Shown: in pieces, positions 1 through 7,345 of the stretch
How the letters are laid out: the number at the start of each line of letters is the position of its first letter
Position numbering within the stretch: the stretch's first letter is position 1
Source: Balneolia bacterium
Lineage (GTDB): Bacteria; Bacteroidota; Rhodothermia; Balneolales; Cyclonatronaceae
Assembly (NCBI GenBank): GCA_003567135.1
Contig: PXAI01000048.1
Location: 1 to 25,287, forward strand
Reading direction: 5' to 3'
Length of the DNA: 25,287 nt
Notes under the pieces: model-generated
Told to the model about the DNA's origin: nothing
Seen by the model: only the letters and a program-made list of their open reading frames with translations
Database searches by the model: none
Position numbers and translations under genes: made by a program

Positions 1-41
1 CTGAAATACCGGATGAACCGGAAGAAGAAGAATCTATCTGA
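1..41 (+). CDS. C-terminal tail of an upstream gene (partial)
   Basis: The third frame reads EIPDEPEEEESI and then stops with TGA at 39-41. A short, strongly acidic tail that ends cleanly before a gene start is typical of a real C-terminus, and the ankyrin protein at 17789-18475 ends in a similar tail. The other open frame here, starting at ATG 13, runs into the barrel gene at 149 and has no recognisable content. Only 12 residues are visible, so the product cannot be named. Confidence 0.4.
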   Translation, partial: EIPDEPEEEESI

Positions 42-148
42 TTTTTCAAACTTTAGACAACCTGTTCACGCAGAATCTAAAATCCGAAACGGTTTAACAG
101 ATATCGTTGTTAACACACTGAAACACAACGTATTAATTAAACCGTTTT

Positions 149-910
149 ATGAAACTGATTCTCAGGCTCACGCTATTATCTCTTTTTCTTCCATTTCTGT
201 TTATCAACGCTACACCTCAGGATGCTCAGACTCAATCAATTGAATTTGGCGTGGAAACCGGTGGTGTTTTTTTCTCCGGTAATGATGTACGCATTCCCAA
301 CGAAGGCGGCACAAAATTTGACATGCTTGAACTTATAGGTACCGATCTGAATCCTTACCTCAGGCTAAGTGCGGCCGTAACGCTGGGCGAGCGTCACCGA
401 ATCGGTTTACTCTACGCTCCTCTTTCAGTGGATGGTTCCGGAACATTTGCCAGCGATGTTTTCTTTGAAGATGCCACCTTCGCCGCAGGCGAACCGATCA
501 GGGGAACCTACCAGTTTTCCAATTACCGGTTATCCTACCGATACATGTTTTTCAGAAATGAGCGCTGGGATCTTGGTGCCGGATTCACCGCGTTTATCCG
601 CGATGCAAAAGTTCAGCTGGAGCAACAGGATATCTCGGAAAAAAATACCGATCTCGGTTTTGTGCCTCTGGTTAGTTTTTACGCGGATTATCAGATCGGC
701 GGCGGATTTTCAGCCACTTTCGATGTTGAAGCACTTGCCGGACAGCAGGGCCGAGCAGCAGATGGCGCACTGACGCTAAATTATAAACCGGCGGAGAATA
801 TCAGGGTTTCAGCGGGTTACAGACTACTTGAAGGCGGTGCAGATGTGGACGAAGTTTACAACTTTGCCTGGATCAACTATCTGAAGATCGGCGTACGGTA
901 TACGCTTTAA
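149..910 (+). CDS. Outer-membrane beta-barrel-like protein, unknown function
   Basis: This 253-residue protein begins with a signal peptide (MKLILR, then a leucine/phenylalanine-rich stretch to about residue 20, cleavage likely near residues 22-26). The rest is made of alternating hydrophobic/polar stretches broken by turns with Gly, Asn and Asp, and it ends in an aromatic strand (KIGVRYTL). That pattern fits an 8- to 12-stranded outer-membrane barrel. No enzyme motif is visible. It lies between the tail of an unknown gene and the DUF3179 gene on the same strand, 89 bases upstream of the latter. The ATG at 149 is chosen because it directly gives the signal peptide; no clear Shine-Dalgarno sequence precedes it. 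The barrel assignment is inferred from composition and strand pattern; the ligand or role is unknown. Confidence 0.7.
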   Translation: MKLILRLTLLSLFLPFLFINATPQDAQTQSIEFGVETGGVFFSGNDVRIPNEGGTKFDMLELIGTDLNPYLRLSAAVTLGERHRIGLLYAPLSVDGSGTFASDVFFEDATFAAGEPIRGTYQFSNYRLSYRYMFFRNERWDLGAGFTAFIRDAKVQLEQQDISEKNTDLGFVPLVSFYADYQIGGGFSATFDVEALAGQQGRAADGALTLNYKPAENIRVSAGYRLLEGGADVDEVYNFAWINYLKIGVRYTL

Positions 911-999
911 TTTGCGTGAAATGTAATCCTGCTGACTCTTTATCATAAAACGGATTCGGATTTTTGAAATACATCAGTTTTTAACTTAATCCGGTTTTT

Positions 1000-1923
1000 A
1001 TGAGAGCATTAATTCTTTTAATTGCGTTTGCAATCCTCCTGCTGCCGCTTCATTCCTGTGCCCAGGATGTTTTTCGTGAGTTTGATACCGATGTTACCAG
1101 ATACTCAATTGATCTCAGCCTGATTCTTGACGGCGGCCCGCCAAAAGACGGAATCCCGGCCATTAACGATCCAAAGTTCGTTCCTGTTGATGAGGCTAAT
1201 CTTGAGGATGATATGCGCGGAATGTTCGTTGAGTTTGACGGTGAACAGCGCTTTTATCCATACAATATTCTCGTATGGCACGAAATTGTAAATGACCGCA
1301 TTGGTGATCATCACATCGCTGTAACCTTCTGCCCTTTATGCGGATCTGCAATACTTTTTGATCGCGAAATAGACAGTGAAATTCTTCAGTTTGGCGTAAC
1401 CGGACTGCTCTATCAGTCGAATATGCTGATGTATGATACGATGACTGAATCTTTTTGGTCGCAGACGTTGAGAGAGGTTGTGGTTGGAACTTATACCGGC
1501 CAGAAACTGGAAATTCTGCCCTTTCAGTTAATTACATTTGAGGATGTAAAAGAGCAGTATCCGCAGGCCACAGTACTCAGCGAGGATACCGGCTTCAGAA
1601 GAAACTATAATCGTTATCCCTATGGTGATTATGAAGAGAATTTCTCGCTGATTTTCCCGGTTCTGCGTGAAGATGACCGATATCATCCCAAAAAAATGTT
1701 CTTCATATTTGACGCCGGGGAAACAAACGTTGCTGCTGATCCTGATATGCTCGATGATGGTCAAACGCTGCAAAACGAAATTAACGGAGAAGCCGTCACG
1801 CTCCTACGGTCAGGGAATGAGCTTTATGCTACTGATGAAAATAACGAACTGCTGCCCGGTTACTGGGAAATGTGGTTCAGCTGGTATATCCACCATGCTG
1901 AGGATGGTTTTGTGTGGGATTAG
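1000..1923 (+). CDS. DUF3179 domain-containing secreted protein
   Basis: This 307-residue protein starts with a hydrophobic signal ending LPLHSC-AQ, so C20 may be a lipidation site (the His at -2 is atypical for a lipobox; ordinary signal peptidase cleavage is the alternative). The mature part carries the DUF3179 hallmarks: YPYNILVWHEIVND near residues 86-99, the TFCPLCGSA motif with C111 and C114, and GVTGLLYQSNMLMYDTMTESFW around residues 132-153. The CPLC pair could be a redox-active or metal-binding pair. The biochemical role of the family is not established. The gene ends 17 bases before a strong hairpin shared with a convergent thioredoxin gene, an interesting neighbour given the CxxC motif. 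Confidence 0.88.
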   Translation: MRALILLIAFAILLLPLHSCAQDVFREFDTDVTRYSIDLSLILDGGPPKDGIPAINDPKFVPVDEANLEDDMRGMFVEFDGEQRFYPYNILVWHEIVNDRIGDHHIAVTFCPLCGSAILFDREIDSEILQFGVTGLLYQSNMLMYDTMTESFWSQTLREVVVGTYTGQKLEILPFQLITFEDVKEQYPQATVLSEDTGFRRNYNRYPYGDYEENFSLIFPVLREDDRYHPKKMFFIFDAGETNVAADPDMLDDGQTLQNEINGEAVTLLRSGNELYATDENNELLPGYWEMWFSWYIHHAEDGFVWD

Positions 1924-1940
1924 GCGGTTTGACCGAATAA

Positions 1941-1975
1941 AAAAACCTTTCCGATAGAATTACGGAAAGGTTTTT
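1941..1975. terminator. Bidirectional rho-independent terminator
   Basis: A perfect 13-bp stem (AAAAACCTTTCCG at 1941-1953 pairing with CGGAAAGGTTTTT at 1963-1975) encloses a 9-base loop. It has a run of five T on the + side and, counting the flanking A's at 1939-1940, seven T on the - side. It sits between convergent genes, so it can end both the DUF3179 and the thioredoxin transcripts. Confidence 0.9.
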
Positions 1976-2021
1976 ACACTTTTCGCCGGTATGTCAGAGT
2001 TCCGGTATATTGTGCTTCAAA

Positions 2022-2435
2022 CTAACTGTGATACCGTAGAAGTGTTTTGATTTCATCAGCGGAATTGTTCTGATTCAGTTCTTCAACTATTTCACCGGTT
2101 GACGGATTAATCAGGAGTAAAATTCCCGTCTTGCCGTTGTACTTTTCATAAATTTGGCTCAAACCAAGTTGAGAAGCCATCATTGACGTTTGGCGCTTTG
2201 CCTGGTCATCGGTCACGTCAAATACGGCGAACCAAATTGCTGAATCAGAAAATTCAGTCTTTATCTTATCGAGGTTTGCGTCAAGTGTTTTGCAGTGTCC
2301 GCACCAGTCGGCATAGATTCGCAGTGCTATAAGCTCAGCTTTTTCTGCATCTTCATCTACTGTTGCCTGTGCTGAAAAAAACGCGATATAAGTGATAATC
2401 AAAAAAATCGGAAGTGCTTTAATTAAGATATTCAT
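2022..2435 (-). CDS. Thioredoxin-fold protein, exported
   Basis: This 137-residue protein has an N-terminal signal peptide or anchor (hydrophobic residues 7-22, possible cleavage after AQA) followed by a thioredoxin domain with the active site YADWCGHCKTLD (C45, C48). The CGHC dipeptide is more typical of PDI-like than of cytosolic thioredoxins. The expected cis-proline region is weak: where cis-Pro would be expected the sequence reads YNGKTGILLLIN. A GxIVEEL segment matches the end of the fold. It probably handles disulfides or cytochrome/envelope thiols in the periplasm. It follows fabH by 120 bases on the same strand and converges with the DUF3179 gene. Confidence 0.8.
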   Translation of the reverse strand: MNILIKALPIFLIITYIAFFSAQATVDEDAEKAELIALRIYADWCGHCKTLDANLDKIKTEFSDSAIWFAVFDVTDDQAKRQTSMMASQLGLSQIYEKYNGKTGILLLINPSTGEIVEELNQNNSADEIKTLLRYHS

Positions 2436-2555
2436 GGTAAGGGGATTAGGTTAATGGATGTCTGTACATTTTGAATATTGAGATTTGATCAATCCCTAAT
2501 TAAGTCTAATTACACTAACCAGGTGTCATATTCGTGACAATAGTCCCCGATTGGA

Positions 2556-3545
2556 TCATTCAGGCAGCTGAAGCGTACACGCCGCCCAGGTCAGTCCCGC
2601 GCCAAACGCCACAAAAACCATCTTATCCCCCATTTTGACGCGCCCCTCGTCAAACGCCTCACACAGCGCTATGGGTATCGAGGCGGCTGAGGTGTTACCG
2701 TATTTGTGCACGTTTATATACACCCTGTCAGCAGGCAAATCTGCGGTTTTAATAGCAAATTCGATAATCCGTGCATTGGCCTGATGCGGGATGTAAAGAT
2801 CGATGTCATCTTTGCTCAGGCCGGAATCTTCCAGAACTTTCTCAATCGATTGCCCCATTACCTTTGTGGCAAACTTGAAAACTTCGCGGCCGTTCATTTT
2901 CAGGTAGTTTTGTCCGCTGTCCAGCGATTCGTGGCTTGGCGGCACCTTAGTTCCGCCAGACGGAAGTATCAGAAGTTCTGCTCCGCTGCCGTCCGATCCC
3001 ATCATATGCGAAAGCACGCCGCACGGCTCCTTTTTTCTGGATACAACGACTGAAGCTGCGCCGTCCCCGAAAAGCACGCAGGTGTTGCGGTCTTCCCAGT
3101 CAACCATGCGGGTGATCACCTCGACACCAACAACGATAATATTCCGGTACTGACCGGTTTTCATGTAAAGATCAGCGGTGATTAACGCGCTAACAAATCC
3201 CGTGCAGCCAACAACCATGGTAAAAGCGCCGCACTTCGCCCCAAGATTATGCTGCACCATGCTTGATACCGGAGGCGTAAGAAAATCGGGGCTGGATGTC
3301 GCGACGATAATCAAATCAATTTCATCGGCACTGACGCCGGCGCGCTCCATGGCTTTTCTGGCAGAATCGGTGGCAAGCTGCGAGCACTGCTCGTGATCGC
3401 CTACCACTCTTCGCTGTTTAATTCCGGTACGCTCGGTGATCCACTGATCGCTGGTATCAATTTTTGACGCAAGCTCTTCGTTGGTCACAACGCGTTCGGG
3501 AACCGCCTTGCCGTATCCCGTAATTCCTCCGTAATAATTGCTCAT
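2556..3545 (-). CDS. fabH: Beta-ketoacyl-ACP synthase III
   Basis: This 329-residue thiolase-fold enzyme condenses an acyl-CoA (usually acetyl-CoA) with malonyl-ACP to start type II fatty-acid synthesis. The catalytic triad is visible: C114 in VVGCTGF, H254 in IPHQAN and N284 in KYGNTSAAS. The N-terminal GxGKAVPERVVTNEEL and DQWITERTGIKQRR segments and the C-terminal VAFGAGLTWAA are also family hallmarks, and the length is usual. It is transcribed away from ltaE with a 106-base gap that holds a promoter candidate. It is not next to plsX or fabD here. FabH paralogues with other acyl preferences cannot be excluded from sequence alone. Confidence 0.96.
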   Translation of the reverse strand: MSNYYGGITGYGKAVPERVVTNEELASKIDTSDQWITERTGIKQRRVVGDHEQCSQLATDSARKAMERAGVSADEIDLIIVATSSPDFLTPPVSSMVQHNLGAKCGAFTMVVGCTGFVSALITADLYMKTGQYRNIIVVGVEVITRMVDWEDRNTCVLFGDGAASVVVSRKKEPCGVLSHMMGSDGSGAELLILPSGGTKVPPSHESLDSGQNYLKMNGREVFKFATKVMGQSIEKVLEDSGLSKDDIDLYIPHQANARIIEFAIKTADLPADRVYINVHKYGNTSAASIPIALCEAFDEGRVKMGDKMVFVAFGAGLTWAACTLQLPE

Positions 3546-3589
3546 AATCTCGTTTAATGGTCAAATAGTGTATCCAAATCAAATATGGC

Positions 3590-3623
3590 GGAATATACGG
3601 TTTTGCCGCTTAATTACTCAAAA
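3590..3623 (-). promoter_or_regulatory. Candidate Bacteroidota-type promoter for fabH
   Basis: On the - strand, TTTTG at the upstream end is followed after 21 bases by TATATTCC, resembling the TTG-(17 to 23)-TAnnTTTG promoter of Bacteroidota. It lies about 45 bases upstream of the fabH ATG. It matches only part of the -7 consensus, so it is a candidate by pattern alone. Confidence 0.35.
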
Positions 3624-3651
3624 CCACTTTTTGGCGCGTCAAAAACCGTGC

Positions 3652-4668
3652 TCAATCCCACTCATCAATCAGTTTAACAACCTGTTTTATCTGAGCGGCA
3701 GAAACCTGAAAATGCGTAACCATGCGGATGGTTTTCGGCCCGAACACGCTTACAGCAACACCCTTTTCCCTGAATGCATCAGCAACCTGAACTGCGTCAA
3801 TTTCCAGAGTGTCAAAAAGTATGATGTTGGTAAACACATCCTCAGGATTTATGCTGAACGCATCGCATCTTTCCAGCGCACCGGCAATTTCCAGGGCATG
3901 AGCGTGATCATTCTTCAAAAATGCTCTGTGATTTTCAACCGCGTAATCAGTTGCAGCTGCAAGCAGGCCGATCTGACGCATCCCTCCTCCAAACATTTTC
4001 CGGAAACGCCGGGCTTTTATGATCTGATCCCGCGAGCCCAGCATCATTGAACCAACGGGCGATCCGAGCCCTTTGCTGAAGCAGACCGAAATGGTGTCAA
4101 AATGTTTTCCAACTTCTTCAGCGGAATATCCCGAAGCTTCGAGTGCGTTCCATATTCGGGCGCCGTCGAGGTGCAGGCTCAAACCGTGCTGGTCGGCAAG
4201 TGATCTCAGCGCTTTTATCTGATCGAGCTTATACCACGCGCCGCCGCCTTTGTTGGTCGTATTTTCCAGCGCGATCACTTTGGTAATCGGATCCCAGTCG
4301 TTTTTGGTTCGAATCGCAGATGCCGCATCTTCCACGCTGAGCATTCCGTTTTTCCCTGAAACTGTACGAAGCTGAACTCCTGAGAGCGCCGCGGCGGCTC
4401 CGGTTTCATAATTAAAAATGTGCGCTTTTTCATCCAGAATGATCTCATCCCCCGGACCGGCCAGAACCCGTACGCAAAGCTGGTTGCTCATGGTACCGCT
4501 TGGCACAAAAAGTCCCGCTTCCTGACCAAACATTTCCGCTATTTTTTGTTCGAATGTATTTGCAGTGGGATCTTCACCAAAAACATCATCCCCTGTTTCT
4601 GCCTCTGCCATGGCGTGGAGCATTTCAGGAGTTGGGCGCGTTACGGTATCGCTTCTGAGATCAATCAT
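3652..4668 (-). CDS. ltaE: Low-specificity L-threonine aldolase
   Basis: This 338-residue PLP enzyme cleaves L-threonine or L-allo-threonine to glycine and acetaldehyde. It begins MIDLRSDTVTRPTPEM, the standard start of the family, so the ATG at 4668 is chosen. A longer frame would begin with a TTG inside the preceding terminator hairpin. Seen motifs are GDDVFGEDPTAN (27-38), the PSGTMSNQ phosphate/PLP loop, HLDGAR (D168 to the pyridine nitrogen) and the PLP lysine K199 in SVCFSKGLGSPVGS. Length and order match the family. It lies between the acyl-CoA dehydrogenase gene, from which a terminator separates it, and fabH. Confidence 0.95.
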   Translation of the reverse strand: MIDLRSDTVTRPTPEMLHAMAEAETGDDVFGEDPTANTFEQKIAEMFGQEAGLFVPSGTMSNQLCVRVLAGPGDEIILDEKAHIFNYETGAAAALSGVQLRTVSGKNGMLSVEDAASAIRTKNDWDPITKVIALENTTNKGGGAWYKLDQIKALRSLADQHGLSLHLDGARIWNALEASGYSAEEVGKHFDTISVCFSKGLGSPVGSMMLGSRDQIIKARRFRKMFGGGMRQIGLLAAATDYAVENHRAFLKNDHAHALEIAGALERCDAFSINPEDVFTNIILFDTLEIDAVQVADAFREKGVAVSVFGPKTIRMVTHFQVSAAQIKQVVKLIDEWD

Positions 4669-4680
4669 ATCGTTTGAGTA

Positions 4681-4713
4681 AAGCAAAAAGGGTATGCGCA
4701 AACATACCCTTTC
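4681..4713 (-). terminator. Rho-independent terminator after the 3-hydroxyacyl-CoA dehydrogenase
   Basis: On the - strand, a 10-bp stem (arms at 4703-4712 and 4687-4696, AAAGGGTATG / CATACCCTTT) with a 6-base loop is followed by TTTTTGCTTT. It begins 20 bases after the stop of the dehydrogenase gene and ends before the ltaE start, so it separates the two transcripts and rules out the longer ltaE frame. Confidence 0.88.
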
Positions 4714-4731
4714 AGTTGTGTTGAAATTGAA

Positions 4732-5589
4732 TTATTTCTGATGGTTATAAAATCCCTGACCGGTTTTATCACCTAATTTCCCGGCATCCACCATTTTTAC
4801 GAGCAGCGGACACGGACGATATTTCGGGTCCCTGAATCCTTCGTAAAGTACGTTAAGAATATCCAGACACACATCCAGGCCAATGAAATCTGCAAGCCTG
4901 AGCGGCCCCATCGGATGCGCCATACCGAGCTTCATCACTTCATCAACGTGTTCGGCTGTGGCTACGCCTTCATGGACACAGAAAATAGCCTCGTTGATCA
5001 TCGGCATAAGAACGCGGTTGGAAACAAATCCCGGGAAATCGTTGACCGGTACGGGGACTTTACCCAGATCTTTTGAGAGTTTTTCGATTACGTTATACAC
5101 TTCATCAGAAGTATCGAGTCCGCGAATGATTTCAACCAGCTTCATAACCGGAACCGGATTAAAGAAGTGCATTCCGATGACCTTATCGGCGCGGCCGGTT
5201 ACCGCAGCAAGTTTGGTAATGGAAATAGAAGAAGTATTTGATGCGAGAATCGTATCAGCCGGAGTAACTTTATCGAGCGTCTGGAAGATTTTCTTTTTCA
5301 GCTCAAAGTTTTCGTTTACGGCTTCGATCACCAGATCCGCGTTCAGCGCGCCTTTTTCGAGGGAATCAGATGTTTTGATCCGGCCAAGCGTCTCATCCAT
5401 CTGCTGCTGGGTGATCTTTTCCTTACTGACCATCCGCCCCAGATTTTTGCTGATGGTGGCCAGCGCTTTTTCCAGAACTTCAGCCTTGATGTCAATTAAC
5501 GTTACCGGAAATCCCGCCATCGCTACCACGTGCGCAATTCCGTTACCCATCGTTCCGCCGCCAACTACGGCTACTTGTTTAATATTCAT
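4732..5589 (-). CDS. hbd: 3-hydroxybutyryl-CoA / 3-hydroxyacyl-CoA dehydrogenase
   Basis: This 285-residue single-function dehydrogenase interconverts (S)-3-hydroxyacyl-CoA and 3-ketoacyl-CoA with NAD. The Rossmann motif VVGGGTMGNGIAHV (8-21) opens the protein, followed by LIDI with the NAD-binding aspartate. The family signatures ASNTSSISIT (116-125) and GMHFFNPVPVMKLVE with catalytic H141 are present, as are the C-terminal domain start DFPGFVSNRVLMPMINEA and the HPMGPLRLADFIGLD segment. The length is that of Hbd/PaaH rather than the FadB fusion. It may serve fatty-acid or amino-acid breakdown or polyhydroxybutyrate-type metabolism; the neighbours do not decide this. Confidence 0.94.
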   Translation of the reverse strand: MNIKQVAVVGGGTMGNGIAHVVAMAGFPVTLIDIKAEVLEKALATISKNLGRMVSKEKITQQQMDETLGRIKTSDSLEKGALNADLVIEAVNENFELKKKIFQTLDKVTPADTILASNTSSISITKLAAVTGRADKVIGMHFFNPVPVMKLVEIIRGLDTSDEVYNVIEKLSKDLGKVPVPVNDFPGFVSNRVLMPMINEAIFCVHEGVATAEHVDEVMKLGMAHPMGPLRLADFIGLDVCLDILNVLYEGFRDPKYRPCPLLVKMVDAGKLGDKTGQGFYNHQK

Positions 5590-5661
5590 TTTTTCGTCTT
5601 TTAGTTAATAATAATTACAGTCGTTGAATTAGCGTTGAGCTAAATTTATCATTGAAAAGTT

Positions 5662-5892
5662 CTATCCTTTCTGCTGCATTCCAAGCTGATCCATTCTAAA
5701 TTTATTCGCTTCAATCGGTTTTGGCACTTCAATCGGGAAATGTTTTTTCTCATATTCATCAATTAAAATACCCAAGATTTCCAGTTCATCGCCTTCTTTC
5801 GTACCTGGCTTGGCGTTAAATATTTCTTCAATACGACCCAGCGCTTTTTGATAATCGTTTTCGGTATGTATGGGTTTAACTTGCATAATCAT
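5662..5892 (-). CDS. Orphan, truncated HigA-type antitoxin (N-terminal part only)
   Basis: The 76 residues match, from memory, the N-terminal part of HigA-family antitoxins (COG5499 type): KPIHTENDYQKALGRIEEIF, PGTKEGDELEILGILIDEYE, KKHFPIEVPKPIEANKFRM and DQLGMQQKG. Full-length members then continue into a helix-turn-helix (typically beginning KDL) for about 50-60 more residues. Here TAG stops the protein exactly at that junction, and the 72 bases to the next gene encode nothing like the missing domain in any frame. Shifting frame by one gives KDRTFQ and then a stop, perhaps a scar. No HigB toxin gene is adjacent: only 57 bases separate it from the end of lysA. ATG 5892 or ATG 5886 could be the start. 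It is either a remnant or a small protein that kept only the toxin/dimer part. Confidence 0.72.
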   Translation of the reverse strand: MIMQVKPIHTENDYQKALGRIEEIFNAKPGTKEGDELEILGILIDEYEKKHFPIEVPKPIEANKFRMDQLGMQQKG

Positions 5893-5949
5893 TGTTACGC
5901 TGGAAATTGTCGTTGTATCAGTTTTGTCTTAGAACCAACAAGTTACGAT

Positions 5950-7188
5950 TTACACCTCAAAAGCGCATTCCCGCAAAAACTCATTCACCGTTTCCTGCGC
6001 ATTTTTCGGCGCGCGTATTACTTGAATCACGCCATCTTTCTCCACCAGAATTTCACCGGGAAGCGATCGGCGGTTGTACTGCGAGGCCATCGTCATGCCA
6101 TAGGCACCGGCATCGCGAATCGCGACCACATCCCCTACTTCAGAATCCGGCATGGCGCGGTCTTCTGCAAGGATATCCCCGCTTTCGCAAATATTACCTG
6201 CGATTGTGTAGACTTTTTGCGGAGCATCCTGCGGCTTTGAAACGTTTTCCACGCGGTGCCAAGCATCGTAGAGCATCGGCCTGAGCAGGTGATGCATCCC
6301 CGTATCGGTTCCAAGATAGAGCGTTTCAACCTGGTTTTTTATCGTTTGGATGGTGGTCAGCAGCGTTCCGGCTTCAGCTACATACCATCTGCCCGGCTCA
6401 AACAGATAGCGGAATCCTTCCGGACGATTTTCCAGATCTTCTTTCAAAACAGGTCCGGCAAGTTTTGCGAATTCATCCAGATCGAAAATCTGATCATCGG
6501 GATGATACGGTGTCGGAACGCCGCCGCCAAAGTTGATCATCCTCAAATCCTTAAAACCTGAAGCCGCTTCAAGCAGCACCTTCATCGCAGCCACGAGATT
6601 TTCGGGACGTTTAATTCCACTGCCGATATGCGCGTGAAGTCCCACGATCTTTTTCCCGTATTTGTCTGCCATTTTCACGCAATCATCAATCAAATCGAGA
6701 CGCACGCCAAACTTACTTTCGGGATCTCCGGTATTTACACGGGTATGATGCCCCTCGCCGATCGCGGGATTTATCCTCAGGCTGCATTCTCTGGAATCCG
6801 GATGCTGGAAAAAACGCTCCAGTCTTGAGACCGCGCCGATATTCAGCGTTACGCCCAGACGAATCGCCTCGTTCATCTCCTCATCCGACATGCTGTTTTC
6901 CGTGTAGAAAATTTCCGCCGGATTATCCGTGAAGTGTCCGCAAAGCAGAACTTCCTCCAAACTAACCGTGTCAAATCCCACGCCAGATTCACGGATGACC
7001 TTAAGGATATGCGGGTTATCGTTCGCCTTGATGGCATACAGCCACGAAACCGGCAGATCCTCAAATAAACTAACGGCCTGTGTACAGCGTTTTCGAATCA
7101 GCTGCGCATCATAAACATAGAGCGGAGTACCGTATTTTTTGGCCAGTGATTCAAATGTCTGATGAGTAATAGAAAGCTTATTATCCAA
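5950..7188 (-). CDS. lysA: Diaminopimelate decarboxylase
   Basis: This 412-residue PLP-dependent enzyme of the alanine-racemase fold converts meso-diaminopimelate to L-lysine and CO2, the last step of lysine synthesis. Seen are the TPLYVYD start, the PLP lysine K54 in WLYAIKANDNPH, the HAHIGSGI phosphate-binding glycine-rich loop, NFGGGVPTPYH, the EPGRWYVAEAGTLLT substrate site, and the catalytic cysteine C334 in GNICESGDILAED. The end DAGAYGMTMASQYNRR is typical. Diaminopimelate is also a peptidoglycan component, which is thematically close to the wall genes elsewhere in the window. It is read away from the penicillin-acylase-like gene, with 157 bases between the two starts. Confidence 0.96.
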   Translation of the reverse strand: MDNKLSITHQTFESLAKKYGTPLYVYDAQLIRKRCTQAVSLFEDLPVSWLYAIKANDNPHILKVIRESGVGFDTVSLEEVLLCGHFTDNPAEIFYTENSMSDEEMNEAIRLGVTLNIGAVSRLERFFQHPDSRECSLRINPAIGEGHHTRVNTGDPESKFGVRLDLIDDCVKMADKYGKKIVGLHAHIGSGIKRPENLVAAMKVLLEAASGFKDLRMINFGGGVPTPYHPDDQIFDLDEFAKLAGPVLKEDLENRPEGFRYLFEPGRWYVAEAGTLLTTIQTIKNQVETLYLGTDTGMHHLLRPMLYDAWHRVENVSKPQDAPQKVYTIAGNICESGDILAEDRAMPDSEVGDVVAIRDAGAYGMTMASQYNRRSLPGEILVEKDGVIQVIRAPKNAQETVNEFLRECAFEV

Positions 7189-7237
7189 TGTCTAACTTCT
7201 TATATTAACAAAATGTGGTTTCTGCACGCAGCAACGC

Positions 7238-7287
7238 CAAAGTTAAACATAAATCGCGTATCTGCGAGTTTTGTTTACAAAGTTAAA
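7238..7287 (-). promoter_or_regulatory. Paired TTTAACTTTG elements upstream of lysA
   Basis: The 10-mer CAAAGTTAAA occurs at 7238-7247 and again at 7278-7287, a period of 40 bases. Read on the - strand each contains TAACTTTG, an exact TAnnTTTG -7 element. The two sit about 50 and 90 bases upstream of the lysA ATG and could be tandem promoters or a repeated operator. No convincing TTG -33 element lies 17-23 bases upstream of either, so the promoter reading is tentative. Confidence 0.4.
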
Positions 7288-7345
7288 TTTCTGTTTTCAA
7301 TAATTACTCTTTTCCATCCACCCAAATTTTCCTGATTCCCGCTGA

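Noticed and set aside
13..243. 76-codon open frame at the window start
   Set aside because: It overlaps the signal-peptide region of the barrel gene in another frame, has no family resemblance, and the acidic tail ending at 41 explains the first bases better.
4669..4701. Longer N-terminus for L-threonine aldolase
   Set aside because: The extra start is a TTG inside a terminator hairpin, and the family starts MIDLRSDTVT, at 4668.
4883..5608. 241-codon + strand frame opposite the 3-hydroxyacyl-CoA dehydrogenase
   Set aside because: Serine/threonine-rich shadow frame opposite a gene with all its motifs intact.
5848..6284. Two 130-codon + strand frames opposite lysA
   Set aside because: They are antisense to a well-supported lysA, with no recognisable motif.
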